Of a stretch of DNA of 64,000 nt, positions 8,403 to 19,794 are shown piece by piece (within the stretch, counting starts at the first letter, position 1; the number at the start of each line of letters is the position of its first letter). Under the pieces are notes generated by a model. That model did no database searches, had not been told where the DNA came from, and saw only the letters and a list, made by a program, of their open reading frames with translations. The stretch spans positions 62,001-126,000 of the forward strand of contig NZ_LMNA01000009.1 in the NCBI RefSeq assembly GCF_001422445.1. Reading direction: 5' to 3'. Position numbers and translations under genes: made by a program. This stretch comes from Pseudorhodoferax sp. Leaf274. Its GTDB lineage: Bacteria > Pseudomonadota > Gammaproteobacteria > Burkholderiales > Burkholderiaceae_C.

Positions 8403-8426
8403 GCGGCGGCGGTCGCCCGCCGCCGC
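8403..8426 (+). other. Strong intercistronic hairpin after the binding-protein gene
   Basis: GCGGCGGCGG (8403-8412) and CCGCCGCCGC (8417-8426) form a perfect ten-base-pair GC stem with a TCGC loop. No T-run follows and the operon continues, so it is more likely a processing or 3'-protecting element, or a partial attenuator, than a full terminator. Binding-protein genes at operon heads often have such structures. Confidence 0.5.
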
Positions 8427-8514
8427 AACCCACCACCCCAAGCGTTCCCTGCAAGCCGGCCATGGCCGGCGGGCGGAGCGCGCGCACCCGTCTTCTTTTC
8501 CAGCAGGACATCCC

Positions 8515-9453
8515 ATGAGCAGCCCGACTTCCGCGCTGACACGCGAGCGCACACGCAGCGCCTGGATCTTTCTCGCACCCACGGTCACCGTGCTGCTGCT
8601 GGTGGCGGGCTGGCCCCTGGGCCGCACGATCTGGTTCAGCTTCACCGACGCCAGCCTGGACACCATCGGCAGCGCCAGTTACCAGTGGGTCGGCTTCGCC
8701 AACTACTTCGGCGAGTACGGCGTCTTCAACTTCGGCGCGGCCGAGGGCTTCTGGCGCACCGACTGGGGCAAGGCGATCCTCAACACCTTCAAGTTCGCCA
8801 CCGTCTCGGTGGTGCTGGAGACGGTGCTGGGCGTGGTCTTCGCGCTGGTGCTCAACGCCAACTTCAAGGGCCGCGCTTTCGTGCGTGCGGCGGTGCTGGT
8901 GCCCTGGGCGATCCCCACCATCGTCTCGGCCAAGATGTGGGCCTGGATCATGCACGACCAGTTCGGCGTGCTGAACGCCATGCTCAAGACCTGGGGCGTG
9001 ATCGACAGCAACATCGCATGGACGGCCGACCCGGCCTACGCGCTGTGGTCCGTGGTGCTGGTGGACGTGTGGAAGACCACGCCCTTCATGACGCTGCTGA
9101 CGCTGGCCGCGCTGCAGATGCTGCCGCGCGACTGCTACGAGGCCGCCCATGTGGATGGCATCCACCCGGTCAAGGTCTTCTTCAAGGTCACGCTGCCGCT
9201 GATCTGGCCGGCGCTGATGGTGGCCGTCATCTTCCGCCTGCTCGATGCACTGCGCGTGTTCGACATCATCTACGTGATGACGTCCAACAGCGTGGACACG
9301 ATCAGCATGTCTGGCTTCGTGCGCCGCGAGATCGTGGACAACAACTACGTGGGCTACGGGTCGGCCGCCTCCACCGTGCTGTTCCTGATCATCGGCGCCT
9401 GCACGCTGCTGTACCTCAAGCTCTCGCGCGTCGACCTCGGCGGCAAGAAGTGA
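8515..9453 (+). CDS. Sugar ABC transporter permease, MalF/ThuF-like
   Basis: Inner-membrane permease of 312 residues with about six hydrophobic segments. The first begins at W-I-F-L-A-P-T-V-T-V-L-L-L near residue 15. The cytoplasmic EAA loop that docks the ATPase is visible as E-A-A-H-V-D-G-I-H-P-V-K-V-F-F-K-V-T-L-P around residues 210-230. ATG 8515 is 125 bases after the binding-protein stop and gives a short N-terminal tail before the first membrane helix. It pairs with the next permease to form the channel. Confidence 0.9.
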   Translation: MSSPTSALTRERTRSAWIFLAPTVTVLLLVAGWPLGRTIWFSFTDASLDTIGSASYQWVGFANYFGEYGVFNFGAAEGFWRTDWGKAILNTFKFATVSVVLETVLGVVFALVLNANFKGRAFVRAAVLVPWAIPTIVSAKMWAWIMHDQFGVLNAMLKTWGVIDSNIAWTADPAYALWSVVLVDVWKTTPFMTLLTLAALQMLPRDCYEAAHVDGIHPVKVFFKVTLPLIWPALMVAVIFRLLDALRVFDIIYVMTSNSVDTISMSGFVRREIVDNNYVGYGSAASTVLFLIIGACTLLYLKLSRVDLGGKK

Positions 9454-9463
9454 GGAGCGCGCG

Positions 9464-10309
<846 letters not shown>

Positions 10310-10315
10310 CGCGCC

Positions 10316-11965
10316 ATGACCGCAACTTCCAACCACGACTGGTGGCGCGGCGGCGTGATCTACCAGGTCTACCCGCGCAGCTTTGCCGACAGCAACGGCG
10401 ACGGCATCGGCGATCTTCCCGGCATCACGGCCCGGCTCGAGCACATCGCCCGCCTGGGCGCCGATGCGGTCTGGCTGTCGCCCTTCTTCACGAGCCCGCA
10501 GAAGGACTTCGGCTACGACGTGAGCGACTACCGCGGCGTCGACCCGATGTTCGGCCAGCTTGCCGACTTCGACGCCCTGGTGGCGCGCGCGCATGCGCTG
10601 GGCCTGAAGGTCATGATCGACCAGGTGCTCTCGCACACCTCGGACCAGCACGCCTGGTTCGGCGAGAGCCGCGCCAGCCGCGACAACCCCAAGGCCGACT
10701 GGTACGTGTGGGCCGATGCGAAGCACGACGGCACGCCACCCAACAACTGGCTCAGCGTGTTCGGCGGCAGCGCCTGGCAGTGGGACACGCGGCGCTGCCA
10801 GTACTACCTGCACAACTTTCTGGCCAGCCAGCCCGACCTGAACGTGCTGAACCCGGCGGTGCAGGACGCGCTGCTCGGCGAGATGCGCTTCTGGCTCGAC
10901 CGCGGCGTGGACGGCTACCGGCTGGACGCCATCAACTTCTGCTGCCACGACGCACAGCTGCGCGACAACCCCGGCCGCGGCGCGCCCGCGCACGTGGACC
11001 CCACGGCACCGGCCGCCAACCCGTATTCGTGGCAGGTCCATGAATTCGACAAGAGCCGGCCCGAGGCCCTGGCCTTCCTGCGCCGCCTGCGCGCGCTGGT
11101 GGACGCATACCCCGGCACCGCCATGGTCGGCGAGATCGGCGACGAGCGCGGCCTGGCGCTGATGGCCGCCTACACCGGCGGTGGCGACAAGCTGCACATG
11201 GCCTACTGCTTCGACCTGCTGGGCCCGCAGTACGACGCCGGCTACCTGCATGCGTTGCTGGCCCAGTCGCTGGACACACTGGGCGACGGCTGGCCCTGCT
11301 GGGCCATCTCCAACCACGACAGCGTGCGCGTGGCCACGCGCTGGGGCGGTGCACGGCCCGATCCGGCGCTGCTGCGCCAGGCCGCCGCGCTGCTGCTGAC
11401 GCTGCGCGGCAGCGCCTGCCTCTACCAGGGCGAGGAACTCGGCCTGCCCGAGGCCGACATCGCCTTCGACGACCTGCAGGACCCCTACGGCATCGCCATG
11501 TGGCCCGAGTTCAAGGGCCGCGACGGCTGCCGCACGCCCATGGCCTGGCAGGCCGATGCGCCCGACCTGGGCTTCGGCAGCGGCGCCGCACGGCCCTGGC
11601 TGCCGCTGGCCGCCGGACACCGTGCGCTGGCCGCCGACCGCCAGTGGGCCGACGACGGCGCGCTGCTGCACCACTACCGCCGCCTGCTGCAGTGGCGCCG
11701 TGCGCAACCGGCGCTGCGCCAGGGTTCGATGGCCTTGCTGCCGCGCCAGGGCCAGGTGCTGGCCTTCGAACGCGCGCACGCCGGCCAGCGCCTGCTGTGC
11801 GTGTTCAACCTCGGTGCGCAGAGTGCCCGCTTCGCCTTGCCCGGCGAAGGCTGGACGCCGGACGCCGGTGCGCCTGCGCAGCCGCCCGGCCTGCGCAGCG
11901 GGCAGGGCGCGCTGCTGCTGCCGCCGCACGGCACCGCCTTCCTCACCTTGCCCTCCCAGACCTGA
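10316..11965 (+). CDS. GH13 alpha-glucosidase (AglA-like)
   Basis: Cytoplasmic alpha-glucosidase of 549 residues that hydrolyses imported alpha-glucosides to glucose. It has the GH13 (beta/alpha)8 signatures in order: W-W-R-G-G-V-I-Y-Q-V-Y-P-R-S-F at the start, nucleophile D204 in D-G-Y-R-L-D-A-I-N, acid/base E273 in M-V-G-E-I-G-D-E, and the stabilising D335 in S-N-H-D-S-V-R. The N-terminus closely matches rhizobial AglA, and the order binding protein-permease-permease-glucosidase-ATPase is that of aglEFGAK. No signal peptide. It lies between permease and ATPase genes with a seven-base gap before it and a 13-base gap after it. Confidence 0.9.
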   Translation: MTATSNHDWWRGGVIYQVYPRSFADSNGDGIGDLPGITARLEHIARLGADAVWLSPFFTSPQKDFGYDVSDYRGVDPMFGQLADFDALVARAHALGLKVMIDQVLSHTSDQHAWFGESRASRDNPKADWYVWADAKHDGTPPNNWLSVFGGSAWQWDTRRCQYYLHNFLASQPDLNVLNPAVQDALLGEMRFWLDRGVDGYRLDAINFCCHDAQLRDNPGRGAPAHVDPTAPAANPYSWQVHEFDKSRPEALAFLRRLRALVDAYPGTAMVGEIGDERGLALMAAYTGGGDKLHMAYCFDLLGPQYDAGYLHALLAQSLDTLGDGWPCWAISNHDSVRVATRWGGARPDPALLRQAAALLLTLRGSACLYQGEELGLPEADIAFDDLQDPYGIAMWPEFKGRDGCRTPMAWQADAPDLGFGSGAARPWLPLAAGHRALAADRQWADDGALLHHYRRLLQWRRAQPALRQGSMALLPRQGQVLAFERAHAGQRLLCVFNLGAQSARFALPGEGWTPDAGAPAQPPGLRSGQGALLLPPHGTAFLTLPSQT

Positions 11966-11978
11966 CAGGAGAAGAACC

Positions 11979-13169
<1,191 letters not shown>

Positions 13170-13230
13170 GCCTCCACACACCGCCGTCCGTCCTGCCGCG
13201 GCGCCGCGCGCCGCTTTTCGATTCCGCTCC

Positions 13231-15687
13231 ATGACCCGCATTTCTTCCGCTGCGCTCGGCGTGGCACCCTGGTGCCTGCACGAAACCCGGTTCGACCCCG
13301 ATCGCGCCGGCCTGCACGAAACCCTGTTCTGCCTGGGCAACGGCCGCATCGGCCTGCGCGGCGCGCACGAGGAGGGCAGCGCCTGGCCGGGCACCGACCA
13401 GGACGCGACCTACCTCAACGGCTTCCACGACGTGGCCGACATCGCCTACGCCGAGAACGCCTACGGTCTGGCCCGGCTGCACCAGTTCATCGTCGCCGTG
13501 CCCAACGGCAAGGCCGTGGCATGGCAGATCGACGGCGAACCGTTCGACCCCGCCAGCGGCCAGATCGAGGACTACGCCCGCGAACTCGACCTGCGCAACG
13601 GACTGCTGACGCGCCGCTTCGTCTGGGTCTCTCCACGCGGACGGCGCGTGGCCGTGCACAGCACCCGGCTCGTCAGCCTGGAGCGCGACGCGGTCTGCGC
13701 GCTGCGCTATGAACTCCAGGTGCTCGACGGCCCGGCCCACATCGCCATCGAGTCCTTCATCGATGCCCGGGCCCACGACATGGAGGCCAGCGACGATCCG
13801 CGCGCCGGGTCCGCCCACGCCGCCAAGTCGCTGGTCGAGGTCTCGGCCGAGCGGCACGGTCCGCAGGTGCTGCTGGTGCACCGCACCAAGCGCAGCGCGA
13901 TGCAGGTGGCCAGCGCGCTGCACAGCCTGGCCTGGCATGCCGGCCAGGGGCCCATCGCCGCGCAGGACGCCGGCACCGCCGCCTGCCTGGGCCACCGCTT
14001 CGAGGCCGAGCTGCGGCAGCACGAAACCTTGCGGCTGGACAAGGTCTTCGGCCTCATGGGCTCGCACCACGCGCCGGCCGAAGACCTGCCGGCCTTGCTG
14101 GGCCGCGCCGTCGAGCAGGCGGTGGAGGCCGGCTTCGAGCAGCTGTGCGCGGAGCAGGCGGCCTACCTCGCACGCTACTGGCAGGACGCCGATGTCGTGA
14201 TCGAGGGCGACGATGCGCTGCAGCAGGGCATGCGCTTCAACCAGCTGCACCTGCTGCAGTCGGTCGGCCGCGACGGCCGCACCAACATCGCCGCCAAGGG
14301 CGTCACCGGGAGCGGCTACGACGGCCACTACTTCTGGGACACCGAGATCTACGTGCTGCCCATGCTGCTGCACACGCAGCCGCAGATCGCGCGCCGGCTG
14401 CTCGAGTTCCGCTACCACACGCTGGACGCGGCGCGCGCGCGGGCACGCGAGATGGCCCACGCGCAAGGGGCGCTGTTCCCCTGGCGCACCATCGACGGGC
14501 CCGAGTGCTCCTCGTACTTCCCGGCCGGCACGGCGCAGTACCACATCAATGCCGACATCGCGTTCGCGGTCAAGCGCTACTGGGACGTGACCGGCGACGA
14601 CGCCTTCATGCTGGACCACGGCGCCGAACTGGTGTTCGAGACCGCGCGCATCTGGATGGGCCTGGGCCACTACCAGCAAGGCCGCTTCGAGGACGGCAGC
14701 ACGCGCCGCTACTGCATCCACACCGTGACCGGCCCGGACGAATACACGGCGCTGGTGGACAACAACTTCTACACCAACGCGATGGCCCAGATGCACCTGG
14801 GCTTCGCCGCCGAACTGGTGCAGTGGCTCGCGCAGCAGCATGCCGGCCAGTTGCTGAAGCTGCAGCTGCGCATCGGCCTGGACCTGCGCGAGGCCGAGAC
14901 CTGGCAGGAGGCCGCGCGCCACATGTACCTGCCCTACGACGAGCGGCTCGGCGTGCACCCGCAGGACGACGGCTTCCTGGCCAAGCCGCGTTGGCCCTTC
15001 GACGGCGGCAACGACGCCCCCAAGCGCCCGCTGCTGCTGCACTACCACCCGCTGGTGATCTACCGCCACCAGATCTGCAAGCAGGCCGACGTGCTGCTGG
15101 CCCTGCTGCTGCTGGGCGAGCAGTTCCGCCAGGACGACAAGCGGCGCGACTTCGACTACTACGAGGCCATCACCACGCACGACTCCTCGCTGTCGCGCTG
15201 CATCTTCGGAATCATCGCCTCGGAGGTCGGCTACGCCGGGAAGGCCTACGCCTACTTTGCCGAGGGCGTGCGCACCGACCTGGACGACCACCACCGCAAC
15301 ACCCGCCACGGCGTGCACACCGCGGCCATGGCCGGCGCCTGGCTGGGCGTGGTGGCGGGCTTCGCCGGCCTGCGCATGCGCCGGCGCATGCCCACCTTCT
15401 GGCCCACGCTGCCGGCCGGCTGGCGCCGCTACAGCTTCAAGTTGCGGGTGGCCGGCGCACAGCTGGAGCTCGACATCGACGCCGAGCGCTGCACCTACCG
15501 GCTGCTCGCCGGCGACTGGCTGGCATTCCGGCATGGCGGGCAGACCGTGGTGCTGGGCGGGGAGCAGCGCGAGACCACGCTGGCGCTGCCGACTCCGGCC
15601 GCAGCGTCCGCCGAACCGCCCGCCGCCGCGACCGCCCCATCCGCACTGGCCGCCCCGTCCGCCGCTGCGCACGCCGCCTTCCCGTGA
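13231..15687 (+). CDS. GH65 disaccharide phosphorylase (trehalose/maltose/kojibiose type)
   Basis: Cytoplasmic glycoside hydrolase family 65 enzyme (818 residues) expected to cleave an alpha-glucosidic disaccharide with phosphate into beta-glucose-1-phosphate and glucose. The N-terminal beta-sandwich begins with E-T-L-F-C-L-G-N-G-R-I-G-L-R-G. The (alpha/alpha)6 core carries G-Y-D-G-H-Y-F-W-D-T-E and the general acid E504 in T-G-P-D-E-Y-T. Phosphate-site residues are consistent with a phosphorylase, and the adjacent beta-phosphoglucomutase supports this. Linkage specificity (alpha-1,1, 1,4 or 1,2) cannot be assigned. The last 35 residues are a Pro/Ala-rich tail outside the domain. Confidence 0.88.
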   Translation: MTRISSAALGVAPWCLHETRFDPDRAGLHETLFCLGNGRIGLRGAHEEGSAWPGTDQDATYLNGFHDVADIAYAENAYGLARLHQFIVAVPNGKAVAWQIDGEPFDPASGQIEDYARELDLRNGLLTRRFVWVSPRGRRVAVHSTRLVSLERDAVCALRYELQVLDGPAHIAIESFIDARAHDMEASDDPRAGSAHAAKSLVEVSAERHGPQVLLVHRTKRSAMQVASALHSLAWHAGQGPIAAQDAGTAACLGHRFEAELRQHETLRLDKVFGLMGSHHAPAEDLPALLGRAVEQAVEAGFEQLCAEQAAYLARYWQDADVVIEGDDALQQGMRFNQLHLLQSVGRDGRTNIAAKGVTGSGYDGHYFWDTEIYVLPMLLHTQPQIARRLLEFRYHTLDAARARAREMAHAQGALFPWRTIDGPECSSYFPAGTAQYHINADIAFAVKRYWDVTGDDAFMLDHGAELVFETARIWMGLGHYQQGRFEDGSTRRYCIHTVTGPDEYTALVDNNFYTNAMAQMHLGFAAELVQWLAQQHAGQLLKLQLRIGLDLREAETWQEAARHMYLPYDERLGVHPQDDGFLAKPRWPFDGGNDAPKRPLLLHYHPLVIYRHQICKQADVLLALLLLGEQFRQDDKRRDFDYYEAITTHDSSLSRCIFGIIASEVGYAGKAYAYFAEGVRTDLDDHHRNTRHGVHTAAMAGAWLGVVAGFAGLRMRRRMPTFWPTLPAGWRRYSFKLRVAGAQLELDIDAERCTYRLLAGDWLAFRHGGQTVVLGGEQRETTLALPTPAAASAEPPAAATAPSALAAPSAAAHAAFP

Positions 15688-16367
15688 CCCAACCGCCCGC
15701 CCCCACCGTGACCCGCTCCCGCCATTTCTCGCACGCCTTCATCTTCGACCTGGACGGTGTGCTCACCGACACCGCCCGCCAGCACCTGGCCGCCTGGGGC
15801 GCGCTCGCGCGGATGCTGCAGCTGCCATTCGACGCGGCCATGGAGGAGCAACTGCGCGGCCTGTCGCGCATGGACTCGCTGGAACACGTGCTGGGCCCGG
15901 CCGCCGGCCGCTTCAGCGCGGAACGCAAGCAGGCGCTGGCCGAGCACAAGAACGCCGCCTATGTCGACGCCATCGCCGGGCTGACGCCCGCCGACCTGCT
16001 GCCGGGCGCCCTGGCCGCGCTGCAGGCCGTGCGTGCGGGTGGCTGGGGCCTGGCGCTCGCGTCGGCCAGCCGCAATGCGCCCACGGTGCTCGCCCGGCTG
16101 GGCGTCGCTCCTCTGTTCGACCACGTCGTCGACCCGGCCAGCGTCGCGCACGGCAAGCCGGCGCCGGACATCTTCCTGGCGGCGGCGCAGGCATTGAACG
16201 TCGCGCCCGCGCACTGCGTGGGCATTGAGGACGCCGCTGCCGGCATCCAGGCCATCCGTGGCGCCGGGATGTTCGCCGTGGGCATCGGCAGCCCGCAGGT
16301 GCTGCGCGGCGCCGACCTGGTGCTGCCCGACCTGCTCGGCCTGCAGCCCGGCCTGTACCTGCGCTGA
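15684..16367 (+). CDS. pgmB: Beta-phosphoglucomutase
   Basis: HAD-superfamily mutase of 227 residues converting beta-D-glucose-1-phosphate to glucose-6-phosphate. Nucleophile D22 and acid/base D24 lie in F-I-F-D-L-D-G-V-L-T-D. The following helical cap, A-S-A-S-R-N-A, the lysine in H-G-K-P-A-P-D and G-I-E-D-A-A-A-G match PgmB. The start is one of two GTG codons: 15684, whose GTGA overlaps the GH65 stop, or 15708. I use 15684 because of coupling, which adds eight weakly conserved residues. Its place right after a GH65 phosphorylase is the classic pairing. Confidence 0.9.
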   Translation: MTQPPAPTVTRSRHFSHAFIFDLDGVLTDTARQHLAAWGALARMLQLPFDAAMEEQLRGLSRMDSLEHVLGPAAGRFSAERKQALAEHKNAAYVDAIAGLTPADLLPGALAALQAVRAGGWGLALASASRNAPTVLARLGVAPLFDHVVDPASVAHGKPAPDIFLAAAQALNVAPAHCVGIEDAAAGIQAIRGAGMFAVGIGSPQVLRGADLVLPDLLGLQPGLYLR

Positions 16368-16463
16368 AGCCCCCCGCGGGCCACAGCCCATCGATTTCCA
16401 GGCCTGCCGGCCCTGGCGCGCAAGCCGGCACTTTCCACCACGAAGACCCCAGAGGAGAACCAC

Positions 16464-17735
16464 ATGACAACCCACCACCCGACCCGGCTCGCCGCCGCCA
16501 TCGCCGCGCTGCTGCTGGGCAGCCAGCCGGTGCTGGCGCAGGACCAGGCCGCCGACCCCACCCGCGATTTCGTCAAGAAGGTCAGCGATGCCACCGGCCT
16601 GGAGTTCTGGGGCTACGCCCGCAGCGGCTTCTACAGCGGCAACAAGGACCAGGGCCGCCTGCGCGGCAATTACTCGCTGGGCGGCGATCTTCAGAAGTAC
16701 CGCCTGGGCAACGAGGGCGACCACTACATCGAGTTCGGCATCGGCAAGCGCTTCGACCTGGGCGACGGCGGGAAGTGGGGCGTGTTCTACCAGCCCAAGA
16801 TCTACAACGGCGACACCGGCACGGCCCAGGCCTACGCCACGATGACCGGCATCTTCGGCAACAGCGCCACGCTGTGGGCCGGCCAGCGCTTCCACCGCAT
16901 CCAGGACGTGCACATCGTCGACAACTGGGTGATGGAAGACGGCGACAACTACGGCGCCGGCGTGGACGACATCCCGCTCTTCGGCGTGGGCACGCTGAAC
17001 GTGGCGCTGTACAACTCCGACTCTTTCGACAACAAGGCCGGCAACCCGAACAACGCGCACCGCCTGAACCTGCAATGGCGCAAGATCCCGACCAACCCCG
17101 GGGGCTCGATCACCGTGACCGGCGCGCTGGTCAACGGCGACTTCGCGCGGGGCAGCGACGGCGGCGCGCTGGGCATCGTGCACAACCAGAAGGACTTCCT
17201 GGTCAAGGGCCTGAACAATTCGCTGATGCTGCAGGCCTCCAACGGCCATGCGGACATCCGCGGCAAGTTCTACGGCCTGGACGATGCGGCCGGCACCCCC
17301 AGCGCCGGCGCCCGGCAGCGCCGCATCCTGGACACGGTCGACTTCCAGATCGGCAAGCTCGGCGGCCAGGCCCTGATCGGCTACCAGACCCTCAAACCCG
17401 ACCAGGGCCTGGAGCAGAAGGACTTCAGCCTCGGCGGCCGCCTGACCTACGGCATCGCCCCGCGCACCAAGCTGATCGGCGAAGTGGCCACCACCAGCCG
17501 CAAGATGGACGGCGGCGAGACCCAACGCCTGAACAAGGGCACCATGGCCGTGGCGTTCTCGCCCAACACCGACTTCTGGACCCGTCCGGAATTCCGCGTG
17601 TACTACACCCACGCCAACTGGAACTCGGCCGCAGCCGCTGCCCACTCGGATCCCGCCAACGGCCCCGCCTACGGCATCAACGACAAGCGCAGCAACAACA
17701 CCTTCGGCGTGCAGATGGAAGTCTGGTGGGAGTGA
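16464..17735 (+). CDS. LamB-type carbohydrate outer-membrane porin
   Basis: Outer-membrane maltoporin-family protein of 423 residues. The signal peptide is about residues 1-26, ending V-L-A-Q. The mature start F-W-G-Y-A-R-S-G-F-Y matches LamB's first strand; alternating beta-strand patterns follow, with loop cysteines absent, and the protein ends V-Q-M-E-V-W-W-E, close to the aromatic terminal strand of LamB. The ATG follows AGAGGAGAACCAC. As last gene of the alpha-glucoside operon it probably admits the disaccharide to the periplasm. A long hairpin follows (17738-17783). Confidence 0.88.
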   Translation: MTTHHPTRLAAAIAALLLGSQPVLAQDQAADPTRDFVKKVSDATGLEFWGYARSGFYSGNKDQGRLRGNYSLGGDLQKYRLGNEGDHYIEFGIGKRFDLGDGGKWGVFYQPKIYNGDTGTAQAYATMTGIFGNSATLWAGQRFHRIQDVHIVDNWVMEDGDNYGAGVDDIPLFGVGTLNVALYNSDSFDNKAGNPNNAHRLNLQWRKIPTNPGGSITVTGALVNGDFARGSDGGALGIVHNQKDFLVKGLNNSLMLQASNGHADIRGKFYGLDDAAGTPSAGARQRRILDTVDFQIGKLGGQALIGYQTLKPDQGLEQKDFSLGGRLTYGIAPRTKLIGEVATTSRKMDGGETQRLNKGTMAVAFSPNTDFWTRPEFRVYYTHANWNSAAAAAHSDPANGPAYGINDKRSNNTFGVQMEVWWE

Positions 17736-17737
17736 GC

Positions 17738-17783
17738 CACGGGCACAGGCGTGCCGCCGCGGGCATGGGCGGCGGTGCCCGTG
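17738..17783 (+). terminator. Hairpin at the end of the alpha-glucoside operon
   Basis: CACGGGCAC (17738-17746) pairs perfectly with GTGCCCGTG (17775-17783), and inner CCGCC/GGCGG bases extend the stem. It begins two bases after the porin stop. There is no clear T-tract, so termination may need Rho or the hairpin may mainly protect the 3' end. Confidence 0.5.
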
Positions 17784-17900
17784 CCGCCTGCGCCGCCCAG
17801 CCTACGGGCGGCGGGCGCACGCGCTGACAGCGCGGCCGGGGCAGGCATGCGACAAAGCGGGCATGGGGCCGCCGGCCCCGCAACCGACAAGGAGATCGCG

Positions 17901-18239
17901 ATGTCCAGTCCCACCATCACTTCCGACAAGGTCGAAGGCACGACCGTCTACGACGCCAAGGGCGGCAAGCTCGGCAGCATCGACAACCTCGTCATCGACA
18001 AGCGCTCGGGCCTGGTGCGCTACGCCGCGCTGGAGTTCGGCGGCTTCCTGGGCATCGGCACCGACCGCTACCCCATCCCCTGGCCCATGCTGCACTACGA
18101 CACGGCGCTGGACGGCTACGTGGTGCCGCTGGATGCCGAACGCCTGGACAACGCGCCGCGCTACGAACGCGAGACGCAACCCGATTACAGCGACGACTAC
18201 GGCCGCCGCGTGTACGAGCACTACGGCGTGACGTGGTGA
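17901..18239 (+). CDS. PRC-barrel domain protein
   Basis: Small soluble protein of 112 residues with a single PRC-barrel fold: T-V-Y-D-A-K-G-G-K-L-G-S-I-D-N-L-V-I-D, then V-R-Y-A-A-L-E-F-G-G-F-L-G-I-G, and P-I-P-W near residue 58. PRC-barrels occur in RNA-processing and photosynthetic proteins and as stand-alone stress or envelope proteins; the role of this one is unknown. ATG 17901 follows AAGGAGATCGCG, a strong ribosome-binding site. It converges on the photolyase gene, with only 11 bases between their stops. Confidence 0.85.
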   Translation: MSSPTITSDKVEGTTVYDAKGGKLGSIDNLVIDKRSGLVRYAALEFGGFLGIGTDRYPIPWPMLHYDTALDGYVVPLDAERLDNAPRYERETQPDYSDDYGRRVYEHYGVTW

Positions 18240-18250
18240 TCCGCGGGTGA

Positions 18251-19753
18251 TCAGCGCCGCTTGGCCGTCGTCTTCTTGCCGGCCAGCGGCTTCTTGACCA
18301 CCGCATAGCGCGCCAGCGTGCGTTCGCGCGCCTCGGCGTGGTCGACCACGGGGTGCGGGTAGTCGCGCCCCAGCTCGATGCCGGCTGCCGCCAGTTCGAT
18401 GGCGCTGGCCTTCCACGGCGCATGCAGCAAGGGCGGCGGCAGGTTGGCCAACTGCGGCAGGTAGCGGCGGATGAACTTCCCTTCCGCATCGAACCGTTCG
18501 CTCTGCGTCACCGGATTGAAGATGCGGAAGTACGGCTGCGCATCGCAGCCCGTGGACGCCGCCCATTGCCAGCCACCGTTGTTGGCCGACATGTCGAAGT
18601 CGTTGAGCTTCTCGGCGAAATAGGCCTCGCCCCAGCGCCAGTCCAGGCCCAGGTGCTTGGTCAGAAAGCTGGCCGTGACCATGCGCAGCCGGTTGTGCAT
18701 GTAGCCGCTCTGGTTGATCTGCGCCATGGCCGCGTCCACCAGCGGGTAGCCCGTGCGGCCCTCGCACCAGGCGGCGAACAGCGCGTCGGCATGCTTGCCG
18801 CGCTCCCACTTCACCGCGTCGTACTCCGGCTTGAAGGCCGACTCCGCGGCATGCGGGAAATGCGCCAGGATCTGCATGTAGAAATCGCGCCAGATCAGCT
18901 CGGACAGCCACACCGCCGGCCCCTGCATGCCCTGCGCGGTCAGCTGCTGCGCACTCGACGCGAGCTGGCGGATCGACACCGTGCCGAAGCGCAGGTGCAC
19001 GCCCAGGTAGCTCGGCCCCTTGACGGCCGGGTAGTCGCGCGCCAGGTGGTACTGGTCCATGCGGTCGAAGAACTCCTCGAACAGCTGCTGGCCGCCGCTG
19101 GCGCCCAGCGGGATCTTGAGTTCGGCCAGGTTGGTCGGCTCGAAGCCGATGTCGGCCAGGCTGGGCACCGGCCGGCGGTCGCCTTCGGGCCGGGGCGCCA
19201 ACGCCTCGGCATGGCGCGCCACCGGGTAGGACGACAGGTAGAACGCGTCCACCTTCTTGAGCCAGGCCGCCTTGTAGGGCGTGAACACGCTGTAGGGCGT
19301 GCCGGCCTGCGTCAACACCTCGCCGCGCTCGAAGATCGCCTGGTCCTTGCTGGTCAGCAGCGCCGCCCCCATGCCGGCCAGGGCGCCGCGCACCTGGGCG
19401 TCGCGCGCCATGGCCGGGGGCTCGTCGTCGTGGTTGGCGAACACGGCCTGGGCATGCAGCGCGTGCGCGAGTTCCGGAATCTCCTGGCGGGCCGAGCCCA
19501 GGCGCCAGATCAGCCCGCCGTGGCCGCCGTGGGGCGCCAGCCGGCACAGCGCGGCGTCGAGCTCGTCCAGCGCCGCCAGGATGAATTCCACGCGCCGGTC
19601 GGCACGGGGTAGCGCGTCCAGGATGTCCGTGTCGAGGATGAACACACAGTGCAGCTGGCGGCAGGCGCGCAGCGCGTGGTAGAGGGCGGCGTTGTCGAAA
19701 GCGCGCAAGTCGCGCCGAAACCACATCAAGCCGGTGTCGTACTTCTTTTCCAT
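18251..19753 (-). CDS. phrB: Deoxyribodipyrimidine photo-lyase (class I CPD photolyase/cryptochrome family)
   Basis: Light-driven repair enzyme of 500 residues. The N-terminal alpha/beta antenna domain opens L-M-W-F-R-R-D-L-R. The C-terminal FAD domain shows [29 protein letters not shown], the substrate-contact L-R-M-V-T-A-S-F-L, and [15 protein letters not shown], where the asparagine after A-N tunes flavin in photolyases. A basic tail ([14 protein letters not shown]) extends past the fold. It lies divergent from yqgE, 41 bases between starts. Confidence 0.93.
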   Translation of the reverse strand: MEKKYDTGLMWFRRDLRAFDNAALYHALRACRQLHCVFILDTDILDALPRADRRVEFILAALDELDAALCRLAPHGGHGGLIWRLGSARQEIPELAHALHAQAVFANHDDEPPAMARDAQVRGALAGMGAALLTSKDQAIFERGEVLTQAGTPYSVFTPYKAAWLKKVDAFYLSSYPVARHAEALAPRPEGDRRPVPSLADIGFEPTNLAELKIPLGASGGQQLFEEFFDRMDQYHLARDYPAVKGPSYLGVHLRFGTVSIRQLASSAQQLTAQGMQGPAVWLSELIWRDFYMQILAHFPHAAESAFKPEYDAVKWERGKHADALFAAWCEGRTGYPLVDAAMAQINQSGYMHNRLRMVTASFLTKHLGLDWRWGEAYFAEKLNDFDMSANNGGWQWAASTGCDAQPYFRIFNPVTQSERFDAEGKFIRRYLPQLANLPPPLLHAPWKASAIELAAAGIELGRDYPHPVVDHAEARERTLARYAVVKKPLAGKKTTAKRR

Positions 19754-19780
19754 GCGGGAGATCCGGAACGGGGCCGTCGC

Positions 19781-19786
19781 TAAAAT
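19781..19786 (+). promoter_or_regulatory. -10-like element directly upstream of yqgE
   Basis: TAAAAT lies nine bases before the yqgE ATG at 19795, in the 41-base gap between divergent starts. If used, the message would have almost no 5' leader. A similar TACAAT stands seven bases before the start at 60714, so short leaders may be common here. Confidence 0.4.
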
Positions 19787-19794
19787 CGCGGCTT

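Noticed and set aside
15708-15710. GTG at 15708 as start of pgmB
   Set aside because: Either GTG would work, but 15684 overlaps the GH65 stop as GTGA, the coupling seen at many junctions here.
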